Under the pieces are notes generated by a model that saw nothing but the letters and a program-made list of their open reading frames with translations, made no database searches and was not told the DNA's origin. A DNA stretch of 40,075 bases, taken from positions 1-40,075 of the forward strand of contig JAFYAB010000038.1 in the NCBI GenBank assembly GCA_017540945.1, given 5' to 3'. The stretch comes from Oscillospiraceae bacterium. Its GTDB lineage: Bacteria > Bacillota_A > Clostridia > Oscillospirales > Oscillospiraceae. The translations under genes were made by a program, and so were the position numbers. Positions 16,094 through 23,005 of the stretch are shown here, piece after piece. How positions within the stretch are numbered: position 1 is the stretch's first letter; every line of letters starts with the position of its first letter.

Positions 16094-16660
16094 TTATTTT
16101 TCGGCGGGGAGACCGAAGGCGGCACGGAGGGCCGCGTCGCTCCCCATGATGGGGCCACCGCCGCCGCCCTTGACGGCCACGGGGGTCTTTTCGGTGCTGT
16201 CCGGTGCGAAGGCGCCGGGATCCTGCTCCTTGTAGGTCTTGACGTAATCGTCCAGGCCCAGAAGTTTGCCCTCCTGCAGGGGCAGCTTCTTGGCGGTCAG
16301 ATCTCTGACGAACTGGTTCTTGGCCGCGGTCGAGCTGAACTTCAAGCCGGAGACGGCCCGCTCCACGCCGAAGCCGTAGTTGGCGGCGTCGAGCTGGTCC
16401 TGGAGGGCCTTGGTGTCGGCGGCGTGCTTGGCCTCCCAGTCCGCAGCGGACTTCTTGATGCCGTCCACGTCCATGTCCTTGTAGGACTGGATCTGCTTGT
16501 TGGCCTCCGCCAGCTGTTCCTTCAGCTGGTCCCGCTCGGTGGTAAGGGCGGTGACGCTGTTCTTGTGGGTGCCCACGTCGGCGCTGTGCAGGTTCATGAT
16601 CTGGTCGATCTGTTCGTCAGTGGCGCTCGGGAACAGTTTCTTGATGTCTTCGCGTTTCAT
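16094..16660 (-). CDS. Capsid scaffolding protein (GP20-like)
   Basis: ATG at 16660 behind AAAGGAAA gives 188 residues. The longer frame to 16807 adds sequence of different character with no ribosome site. The protein is highly charged and coiled-coil throughout (ALTTERDQLKEQLAEANKQIQSYK), with a C-terminal GGGGGPIMGSDAALRAAFGLPAEK that is typical of the minor structural GP20/scaffold family. It is expected to guide procapsid assembly and then leave. It is directly upstream of the major capsid gene. Confidence 0.82.
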   Translation of the reverse strand: MKREDIKKLFPSATDEQIDQIMNLHSADVGTHKNSVTALTTERDQLKEQLAEANKQIQSYKDMDVDGIKKSAADWEAKHAADTKALQDQLDAANYGFGVERAVSGLKFSSTAAKNQFVRDLTAKKLPLQEGKLLGLDDYVKTYKEQDPGAFAPDSTEKTPVAVKGGGGGPIMGSDAALRAAFGLPAEK

Positions 16661-17197
16661 TGTGGTTTCCTTTCTCCGCTTCGCTTTGGTATCGCTGGTC
16701 GCATCAGCTGCGGCAGGCGGTTTCGCGTCATGCCCGGGACAAAGATGGTATGAAAAAAGCACGGTGCTGCTGCATCGTGCTCTGATCAACGGTATAATAA
16801 TCAGCAAGCCGCTCTCTTCAACGCTGCCGGCGACAGCGCTCCAGGGAACGGTTTCCTGTTTTTTCGGGGTTCTTCAGGGGCTGCCCCCTGAAAATGGTTT
16901 CTGATATATACCCGTGTATATACAGAAACGTTGCTTGCGCAGCCGATTCCACTTCGGGCAAACAAGAACCATCCGTGGTTCTTATCTGCCGATTTTGGGC
17001 ATTTTTCGGCGCTTAACGTGCATGTTTTGCTGATTTTTGGTTGTTAGTTAATTAGCTAACTGGCTAAGCGGCATAGAAAAACCACCGCTTAGAAAAATAT
17101 TTGTGGTTGCATATAAAAAACTATTGCAATTCCGTCTGAATTGTGGTATACAATGGATGAGCGAACCTTTGCTATTCTGGCGGGGGGGCGCTCTTTT
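16661..17197. other. 537-nt non-coding, hairpin-rich interval downstream of the toxin-tipped capsid gene
   Basis: No credible gene. The longest ATG-initiated minus-strand frame in the middle is about 32 codons without a ribosome site. Perfect or near-perfect inverted repeats are packed here: 16872-16891 (TTCAGGGG/CCCCTGAA), about 16901-16924 (TATATAC/GTATATA), 16963-16982 (AAGAACCA/TGGTTCTT), about 17043-17060 (GTTAG/CTAAC) and 17064-17092 (CTAAGCGG/CCGCTTAG). It is more AT-rich than the flanking structural genes and carries a plus-strand promoter. It might be a dispersed intergenic repeat or a regulatory RNA. Confidence 0.6.
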
Positions 17198-17199
17198 TT
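17124..17199 (+). promoter_or_regulatory. Antisense promoter with short hairpin/T-run terminator
   Basis: TTGCAA at 17124-17129, a 17-nt spacer and TATACA at 17147-17152 with an upstream TGG make a good extended promoter pointing against the late operon. About 7 nt beyond the expected start is GAGCG...CGCTC (17159-17193) followed by six Ts. This would give an RNA of about 40 nt, or read on as antisense to the toxin-coding end of the next gene. Confidence 0.5.
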
Positions 17200-18742
17200 A
17201 TTTTTTATAGCGATATACGGCTTGCGCAGTTCCTTTCCCTACTACCATAATGTCAACCGTGATTCCATGGACCCATTGCATTCGCTTATCCAGGACCGTT
17301 CTTAACTGGTCCATGTTGAAATCAATATCTTCATAGTCCAAAATCACACCACCTGGATTCTCTTGGATTTGCGAAACCCCATGTCTTACCAAACTATTTG
17401 CAGCCTTCTCTGTCGTTGGGTTTTTCAGGTCCCATAGTTTTCCATCCCACAAATAGTCAGCAGTTTTTTTGTGATTTGTATTTTCTTCCTTTTTTACGAT
17501 AATTTCCCCACCAAATGTATTGAGCAACCATTCAGCTGTTTTCCGTTCACGTTCATGGTTTGGGCCCATGTCATAACCAGGTGGGATTATAAGTTCTCCA
17601 ATACCAGGCGTTGCTTTTGCAAAATATTCTGCAATAACATCTTCGCATGGTTCGCTGAAATGCATCTCCCTCCGATTCAGCACAAAATCGGATTTCCGGC
17701 GCTCCCAGGCCTTGACCTTCGCCTGGGCCTCGGCGGGATCCTGGCCGGCGGCCTTCATGGCTTCGGCCTCCCGGCGCCAGCGGGTGATTTGCCGGTCGAA
17801 GTATTTCTCCTTCTGCCGGGCCTCATACTCGGTGAACTTCTCGCCCTGGTACTCATACTTCGGGGCGCTGAGCTCCTCCAGCTTTTCGTCGGTCCAGATC
17901 CTGGGGCTGCCCTCGATGTAGGGCCCGAATGTGTGCCGGCAGTTCCAGCCGCAGAGGCCGGCGCCGGTGCCGTAGCCGGTGGAGCTGCGGAAGTCCGGGT
18001 ATTTCTCGCTTTTCCCGGAGCGGGAATAGATCTTCCCCTGCCATTCGGCGTGCTCCGGGCGTGCGCCGGCGTGGGCGCTGACCTCAACCAGATCACAGCC
18101 CACTTCATCGGCCAGCTCCTCCTGGAGCTTTGCGGCGGTCTGATTGATCCCGGTCAGCACAGCCCGGCGGACGGCGGTCTCCACCGTGTCCACCTTGCCG
18201 GAGGGATACTCCACCGCCTCCACGCCCTGCTGGCAGAGCTGCTTCACGGCCTGCCGGATTGCGGAGCCTGCGTCGAAGGCGCCGGAGGACACCTGGGACC
18301 AGGCCAGGTCCAAAGCGTTCTCAAACTGCCTTGTGGCGGTCCTGGCGGTGGTCCTCGTGATGTTCTGCATTGTGCCAAGCGTATGCTTAAAGCCGGAGTT
18401 GAGGATCTCCGTCAGTGCTTTACTCTCCCGGATCAGCGGCGTCTTGAGTCCGGCGGCCTGATAGACGGCAGCGTCTTCCCGGAGGCATCGGCTCCCGGCC
18501 TCCGTCATCATCTGCCGCAGCTCCTTCTCCGTTTTCTTGGTGATCTTGGCCAGCACGGCAAGGATTTCGTTCCGGGTATGGCCTGCTGCGATCAGACGCT
18601 CAGCCTGGTAATCTGCCGCGGGGATCCAGTAATCATAGGTCGAGATCCGGCGGGCCATGTCCCGGAGAATCTCCCGCTCCGCCTCCTCCCACAGCCGCAA
18701 AATGGGCTCCGGCAGGCTGGCCAGGTATTCAGGCGTCAGCAT
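17198..18742 (-). CDS. Minor capsid (MuF-like, Phage_min_cap2) protein fused to a CdiA-like nuclease toxin domain
   Basis: 514 residues. About 1-330 is a phage minor capsid 2 protein: helical N-terminus, then TAVRRAVLTGINQTAAKLQEE, SAHAGARPEHAEWQGKIY and GLCGWNCRHTFGPY. A charged linker (about 300-360) leads to a different C-terminal domain (about 365-514) with GGEIIVKKEE, KKTADYLWDGKLWDLKNP and GGVILDYEDIDF. This resembles the CdiA_C tRNase type of contact-dependent inhibition toxin with a PD-(D/E)xK-like core (Asp429, Asp438, Lys440). The DNA encoding the last 150 residues is visibly more AT-rich than the first part, a sign of a swapped-in module. MuF polymorphic toxins of temperate phages are a known class. 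No immunity gene is evident beside it. Confidence 0.82.
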   Translation of the reverse strand: MLTPEYLASLPEPILRLWEEAEREILRDMARRISTYDYWIPAADYQAERLIAAGHTRNEILAVLAKITKKTEKELRQMMTEAGSRCLREDAAVYQAAGLKTPLIRESKALTEILNSGFKHTLGTMQNITRTTARTATRQFENALDLAWSQVSSGAFDAGSAIRQAVKQLCQQGVEAVEYPSGKVDTVETAVRRAVLTGINQTAAKLQEELADEVGCDLVEVSAHAGARPEHAEWQGKIYSRSGKSEKYPDFRSSTGYGTGAGLCGWNCRHTFGPYIEGSPRIWTDEKLEELSAPKYEYQGEKFTEYEARQKEKYFDRQITRWRREAEAMKAAGQDPAEAQAKVKAWERRKSDFVLNRREMHFSEPCEDVIAEYFAKATPGIGELIIPPGYDMGPNHERERKTAEWLLNTFGGEIIVKKEENTNHKKTADYLWDGKLWDLKNPTTEKAANSLVRHGVSQIQENPGGVILDYEDIDFNMDQLRTVLDKRMQWVHGITVDIMVVGKGTAQAVYRYKK

Positions 18743-18923
18743 TCTTTTGGCTCCGATATTTCTCTTTTGCCTTTTGCAGCAGCTGCTCCTTGTGGTTTTC
18801 GTAATACTTTTTCTGGATAGCGGCTCTCTTTTCCGGATTTTTCTTTGCCCAAGCCTTGCTCTTTGCGTTTTGCCGCTCTTTTCTTGTCAAATATCTTGTT
18901 CCGGTGGTGTGATTGAAATCCAT
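18729..18923 (-). CDS. Small basic helical phage protein, unknown function
   Basis: ATG at 18923 gives 64 residues (MDFNHTTGTRYLTRKERQ...); an alternative ATG is at 18935. The sequence is strongly charged and helical, with KNPEKRAAIQKKYYENHKEQ and a second similar helix, as seen in small DNA- or RNA-binding proteins and at the N-terminus of some phage HNH enzymes. No catalytic residues are present. The stop overlaps the minor capsid start by 14 nt, so the two are translationally coupled. Confidence 0.55.
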   Translation of the reverse strand: MDFNHTTGTRYLTRKERQNAKSKAWAKKNPEKRAAIQKKYYENHKEQLLQKAKEKYRSQKNADA

Positions 18924-19021
18924 GACAGCCTCCATCCATAAAAATGGCGAGCGGGTGGCGGCCCGCTCGCCTTGCCGTCTTTCCGGCTGCCTTTGAGGTT
19001 TTGAGAGGCCCATAGTGGAGC

Positions 19022-19103
19022 TGGTGGCGCTGCCTGGACTCGAACCAGGGTCAACCAGGGTGTAGTAAAAGCCTGCTGCTCTCTCCTATTGAGCTACAGC
19101 GCC
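19022..19103 (-). tRNA. tRNA-like gene with enlarged anticodon loop, CCA encoded
   Basis: Acceptor GGCGCTG/CAGCGCC (perfect), D-arm GCTC/GAGC, T-arm CCTGG-TTCGAGT-CCAGG (perfect) and an encoded CCA. The anticodon arm is 22 instead of 17 nt: CAGG/CCTG encloses a 12-nt loop (CTTTTACTACAC), so no identity can be assigned. It may be a tRNA-mimic domain of the surrounding RNA or a decayed tRNA. Confidence 0.6.
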
Positions 19104-19529
19104 ATATTGCCGGGCGGCTTTCCACGGACCGCCCGGGCCTGTCTTTCCAGGCTGCCAACCTTAAGAAATTGATTCGCGGATCTGTAACGTGATGGCCCAC
19201 AAGATACTATGGTTGTACGGTCTGCGAAACACGTGTTTCAGAGCTTCCAGGTCTCGAACCTGGCGCCGGCCTCCCGGAGCTCCGTATCGAATGGGACAGG
19301 GTGCCCGGCCTGTCCCGGTTTAACGTCCGGTTCCCCATTCCGGACGAACTTTTAGAGAATGGTTGTTTCCCACCCGCCGGAGCTTCCCCGACCCGCAATC
19401 CGAGGGCAACACGCCATGTTTTTGGCGTACTCACATCTTGGCCCGTCAATGAAAAGGAGGTTATGGAATCGGTCTGAACCTTTGTGGGCACCGGAGGCTG
19501 CTGATCCCTCCGCCATCGTTCAGGCATTG

Positions 19530-19600
19530 TGGCGGCAGTCGGACTCGAACCGACGTTCCCAACTCTCTCGATGGGTTCTTTCCTGTTGGCTGATGCCGCC
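19530..19600 (-). tRNA. tRNA-like element, degenerate D and anticodon arms
   Basis: A perfect 7-bp acceptor (GGCGGCA/TGCCGCC) and T-arm (GTCGG-TTCGAGT-CCGAC) in 71 nt. No D-stem forms, and the central hairpin is CCCA/TGGG around a 10-nt loop. CCA is not encoded. The acceptor resembles that of Firmicutes tRNA-Cys. Not obviously a functional tRNA. Confidence 0.5.
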
Positions 19601-19620
19601 GTCACGATAGGTAAGCAGGT

Positions 19621-19652
19621 AAAAGGGCGGGGTCGCTTGGGCGTCCCCGCCC
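19621..19652 (-). terminator. Hairpin with T-tail after the portal gene
   Basis: On the minus strand GGGCGGGG...CCCCGCCC (8 bp, 12-nt loop) is followed by TTTTACC, 85 nt past the portal stop. It could reduce or pause late transcription ahead of the structured RNA region, or be a helix of that RNA. A second hairpin with a T-run on the other strand is at about 19703-19736. Confidence 0.4.
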
Positions 19653-19736
19653 GCCCCACATCAGCCGGCAGAGCCGACTGTTTCGCGGGTTTCCGCGATG
19701 ATGCCCCGACGTTTTCTCGGGGTCGGTGTTTTTTCG

Positions 19737-21149
19737 TTATTCCAGCGCCAAGGCAGCCTCCTGGGCCGGCATCATTTCCGCCGCTTCCTCTTCGGAAACG
19801 CCATAATACCAGGCCAGCAGCTTCTCCGGCTTCAGGTAACCGCTGGAGACCAGCTGCAGACGGCGGGCAAATTCCTTGTCCGTATCCTCCAGGATGCCGT
19901 CTCCGAAGGTGTAGGAGACTTCATACTCACCCCGGGGCGCCAGGTTGTAAAGCGTCGCGTAGAAGTCCATGCACCAGACCAGCTGCTCCAGGGCTTCCCG
20001 GAGCCTGGCCTGCATATCGCAGACCGCGGAATAGCTCCGCTGCTTACTGGTCCGGATCTCCTCAGCCGTCTTCTCGACGCTGCTGGGATCTGAGAGAGTG
20101 CCGTAAGCCAGGGAGCAGTTGAACTCGATCCGCTTCAGAAGCTTGTCCAGACCGTTGAAAAGCGAGGTATCGCGGATCTCCGGAGAGAACACCTTGTAGA
20201 GATCGCCTTGGCCGCCATCAATCGACAGCTGCCGGAACAGCCGCTTTTGCCGCGCCGGCAGCTTGGCAGGCTTGCCGTCCGGGCCGGTACGGGGCAGGGC
20301 GCCGACAGCAGCGTCCACCGCCAGCTCAGAGCCCTCGAACTCCCACAGAATTCTGCTGTACTGCTCATCGGCACGGTGGATTAGCTCCACCGCCCGGGAA
20401 TAGACCGCCACGCCCAGTGGGCTTTCTAGGTCCACCGTGTTGGCAAAGGGCAGCTTGAAGTAGGCAAACAGGGGGCGCTCCGGCGCGCTGCCATCCTCCT
20501 TGTAGCTGATCGTCAGCTCCGGCTCCAGGGCTCCCCATTCGGCCACGGCGTCCAAGGGGCACTGGTTGCCCAGGGATTCCTCGGAGTAGGACAGGAAGGC
20601 CATATTTCGGATCACATAGCCCTGCTCCGTCAGAGCGTGATGCTCCAGCCGGGTGTAGTAGGCGCTGCCCTTCGTCACCCGCTCGGTAAAGATCGCGCCT
20701 GTGACTTGGCCGCGGCTGTTGAAGCTGGTGGGGAAAAAGCGCCAGGCCGGCACGCAGTCCAGCGCCAGGCCACCGCCGTCCGGGTAGGGCTTGAACACGA
20801 CGCCGCCGCCGGCGCAGGCCAGCTCCACAGCATTGCGGAGCTGCTGCCGAAGCTCCTGATACTCCTCGTTGAGCCAGTCAGCACGCGCCGAGCCGGTGAT
20901 CTGGCTGTCGAACTCCACCAGCACCAGACGGGCAAACTCCGCGGCAATGGCGGCAGGCAGGCCCAGGCTCTGGGTGGTATCACCCAGCCACGGAGCGTCA
21001 TCCTGGAAGAGCTTCAACCACAGGGAAATGGCCTTCTGCATCTCGGATGATACGTTGATCTCAGCGCCCAGGCGCTTGGCGTCGCTTTGGTTTAAGTGAA
21101 ACATTCTATTCAGCACCTCTCTGATCCAGGTGATAAAGCGTTGCAGCAT
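19737..21149 (-). CDS. Portal protein (SPP1 gp6/A118-like)
   Basis: ATG at 21149, one base after the terminase stop, gives 470 residues (MLQRFITWIREVLNRMF...). Typical portal landmarks include the N-terminal amphipathic helix, LACAGGGVVFKPYPDGGGLALDCVPAWRFFPT, and the long helical region EKTAEEIRTSKQRSYSAVCD. It forms the dodecameric DNA channel at one vertex of the capsid and docks the terminase. Gene order terS-terL-portal is standard. The C-terminus is Ala/Glu-rich. Confidence 0.9.
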   Translation of the reverse strand: MLQRFITWIREVLNRMFHLNQSDAKRLGAEINVSSEMQKAISLWLKLFQDDAPWLGDTTQSLGLPAAIAAEFARLVLVEFDSQITGSARADWLNEEYQELRQQLRNAVELACAGGGVVFKPYPDGGGLALDCVPAWRFFPTSFNSRGQVTGAIFTERVTKGSAYYTRLEHHALTEQGYVIRNMAFLSYSEESLGNQCPLDAVAEWGALEPELTISYKEDGSAPERPLFAYFKLPFANTVDLESPLGVAVYSRAVELIHRADEQYSRILWEFEGSELAVDAAVGALPRTGPDGKPAKLPARQKRLFRQLSIDGGQGDLYKVFSPEIRDTSLFNGLDKLLKRIEFNCSLAYGTLSDPSSVEKTAEEIRTSKQRSYSAVCDMQARLREALEQLVWCMDFYATLYNLAPRGEYEVSYTFGDGILEDTDKEFARRLQLVSSGYLKPEKLLAWYYGVSEEEAAEMMPAQEAALALE

Positions 21150-21150
21150 G

Positions 21151-22407
21151 TCAGTCCTCCAGAGCGCCGCTGCGGTCATAGGGCCGCAGGATCGTAGCGC
21201 AGAAATACCGGATCTCATCCATGGCGTGGTCGTTGGTTTTCAGGGGCTTGTCCTCCTGGGCCTTATCGTCCCAGACGTATAGGCCAAACTCCCGGATGGC
21301 GTCCTTACACCCGGCGCCGATCATAAGCTTCCCTTCGCCCAGCAGGCGGGCTGTGAGCCGGATCCCGTCCAGGACCTCGTTCTTTGCCTTACGAACCGCA
21401 AAGCGGCCCTTGCGCCGGATAAGCTCGATGAAGGAGGCCGCCGAGGGATCCACAACCACAGCCTCGATCACGTGAGACCCGGCCAGCTCCTCCAGCGCGG
21501 TGTAATACTCCGCGTCGGTGTGCTGCCGGTGCTCCCGGCGGCTGTCGTGGTAATATTCCGCCACCCGGACGGCCTTCTTGCCTGTGTAACACCAGAGGCC
21601 AGCGGAGAAGGGGTTGGCAGTGCCGTAGTCGATAGAGATGAACCAGCGGCCTTTGTCCGGCAGCTCGCTGACCACGTGAAGAGCGGGATCGAAGGCAGCG
21701 TAGATCAGGCCCTCCGCCAGGCACCATTCGCCCAGGATGAAGCGCCGATAGAAGACGCCGGTATACATCCGCTCATAGCGGGCCTTGGTCTTCGGCGACA
21801 AGGCCAGGTTATCATCCATCAGGAAGTGCAGATGATAGATCCGCTTTTCCTCGGCCTTGTCGATCAGCTCTGTTTTGACGAAATGAGACGGGTTCTCCGG
21901 GTTGCAGTTGAGCCAGATCCTGGCGCCGGCGGCAGAGCACCGGGCAATCATCTGCTCCACAAAGTTCTGCGGGAACAGCGCCACCTCATCCGCCAAGGCT
22001 CCGGCAGCAGTCAGACCCTGAAGCCTGTCCTGGCTGCGCTCGTTGTGGGCGTCGTAGAGATAATAGACGTTTGCGCCGACCTCCAGCCGGGCTTCGTCGC
22101 CGGAGGAGACATAGTGAAAAGGCAGGCCCCAGGCGGTGAGGATCTGCAGGGCGGGCTTGATCACGTTCTTCTTCAGCGCGCCGATGGTCTTGCCCGCCAG
22201 GATGAAAGTCTCCCCTTCCGGGAAACTGCCCAGGCTCCACAGGAAGAAGCCGCAGATCATGGCGATGGTCTTACCGGAGCGAATCGCGCCGTCGGCAACA
22301 ACCATATCCCGGTCCCGGTATGGGCTGCCCTCGGCCCACCAGTACATCAGGCGCCGCTGCTTCGGAGAGAAGGGCTTGAAGGCAAAGCCGCGCTTACTCT
22401 TCGGCAT
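21151..22407 (-). CDS. terL: Terminase large subunit
   Basis: 418 residues. The ATPase domain has Walker A in DGAIRSGKTIAM (about 39-50) and a Walker B-like GALADEVALF near 140. The nuclease half includes FISIDYGTANPFSAGLWCY, the Asp-containing first motif of the RNase H-like fold, and VVVDPSAASFIEL. It translocates and cuts concatemeric DNA during packaging. It overlaps terS by 14 nt. Confidence 0.93.
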   Translation of the reverse strand: MPKSKRGFAFKPFSPKQRRLMYWWAEGSPYRDRDMVVADGAIRSGKTIAMICGFFLWSLGSFPEGETFILAGKTIGALKKNVIKPALQILTAWGLPFHYVSSGDEARLEVGANVYYLYDAHNERSQDRLQGLTAAGALADEVALFPQNFVEQMIARCSAAGARIWLNCNPENPSHFVKTELIDKAEEKRIYHLHFLMDDNLALSPKTKARYERMYTGVFYRRFILGEWCLAEGLIYAAFDPALHVVSELPDKGRWFISIDYGTANPFSAGLWCYTGKKAVRVAEYYHDSRREHRQHTDAEYYTALEELAGSHVIEAVVVDPSAASFIELIRRKGRFAVRKAKNEVLDGIRLTARLLGEGKLMIGAGCKDAIREFGLYVWDDKAQEDKPLKTNDHAMDEIRYFCATILRPYDRSGALED

Positions 22408-22876
22408 AGAGCGCCTCCAGATCCGCCGCGGCGGGCGTCACAGCTTTGATAAAGACCTCAATGGCCTCCGCCTGCTCCTCCTGCGAAGCGCCGCTACCGT
22501 CTCTCCGATCGCGCCACTTATCAGGCCTTCGGTTCTTCAGCCAGAAGATCGCAGCGGTCGGGTCTGCGGGAATATGGCGCTTGGTCGTGATGCTCTTATG
22601 GCCGTCCTTGTCAGAATCTTCCTCCTTGGTTTCCTCGACCTCGTAACCCAGGGCCCGCTTCAGGAGAGCGCTTTCAACCGCGTAATCTACAACTTCCTTG
22701 CCTTTTTTTAAGGCGTCCGAAATGTCCGGAAAAGAAATCTTCCACTGCGCCAGCGTGGATCTTGAAACGCCGCAGTTTTTTGCGATCTGATCGTCGGTCA
22801 GACCGTCCCGGGCCCAGCCCTCCAGCAGCGTGAGGCCTTCGGACGTGAGCCAGCGCTGATACTTGCCTTTCGCCAC
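22394..22876 (-). CDS. terS: Terminase small subunit
   Basis: The open frame begins at 22966, but that part covers the terminator. GTG at 22876 lies 10 nt after AGGAGG and gives 160 residues starting with VAKGKYQRWLTSEGL. An N-terminal helix-turn-helix (GLTDDQIAKNCGVSRSTLAQW, about 22-42) would recognise the packaging site. The C-terminus contains the acidic oligomerisation and TerL-contact part. It is the first gene of the late operon. Confidence 0.82.
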   Translation of the reverse strand: MAKGKYQRWLTSEGLTLLEGWARDGLTDDQIAKNCGVSRSTLAQWKISFPDISDALKKGKEVVDYAVESALLKRALGYEVEETKEEDSDKDGHKSITTKRHIPADPTAAIFWLKNRRPDKWRDRRDGSGASQEEQAEAIEVFIKAVTPAAADLEALYAEE

Positions 22877-22902
22877 AATGGTCTCACCTCCTGGCCTGGG
22901 GC

Positions 22903-22938
22903 AAAAAGACAGCCGGCAGGGCGTTCCTGTCGGCTGTC
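22903..22938 (-). terminator. Terminator between early and late operons
   Basis: Minus-strand stem GACAGCCGACAGG-AACGC-CCTGCCGGCTGTC with one wobble, followed by TTTTT. An A-run on the other side also makes it work in the plus direction. It lies only about 12 nt after the predicted late transcription start, so late transcription must pass it. Confidence 0.85.
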
Positions 22939-22956
22939 GTGCTTTTTGACGATAAT

Positions 22957-22985
22957 AGTATATCACAGATTTTCGGAAAAGTCTT
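22957..22985 (-). promoter_or_regulatory. Putative late promoter (extended -10, poor -35)
   Basis: Minus-strand TGTGATATACT gives an extended -10 (TATACT at plus 22957-22962). The -35 position (AAGACT) is poor, as expected of an activator-dependent promoter. It sits directly after the ArpU-like gene. Confidence 0.55.
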
Positions 22986-23005
22986 CCGCATTTTTTCCAC
23001 GGAGC

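Larger units (their letters stand above)
18936..19736 (-). ncRNA. About 800-nt structured non-coding region with tRNA-like ends (candidate large ornate phage RNA)
   Basis: The longest gap in the late operon, between portal and minor capsid genes, with no convincing protein. In the late-transcript orientation it contains a tRNA-like fold (19600-19530), then a series of hairpins: 19512-19492 (6 bp), 19428-19411 (6 bp), 19346-19324 (7 bp), 19316-19293 (8 bp), a T-arm-like CCAGG-TTCGAGA-CCTGG (19263-19247), a 14-nt palindrome (19239-19226) and an 8-bp stem (19136-19110). It ends with a second tRNA-like fold (19103-19022). Large RNAs of the GOLLD and ROOL families lie in phages of Firmicutes, are 600-800 nt long and often adjoin tRNAs. 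Assignment to either is inference. Confidence 0.45.

Noticed and set aside
16661..16807. 49-residue N-terminal extension of the scaffold protein
   Set aside because: No Shine-Dalgarno at 16807; Ala/Lys-rich, unlike the family; ATG 16660 has a good site.
16877..16976. 32-codon minus-strand ORF as immunity gene
   Set aside because: No ribosome site, overlaps two hairpins, too short and without strand or helix pattern of known immunity proteins.
19207..19659. 150-codon minus-strand frame in the structured region
   Set aside because: It contains the translation of a tRNA T-arm (VGSSPTAA), is low in hydrophobic residues and has no ribosome site; RNA structure explains the region better.
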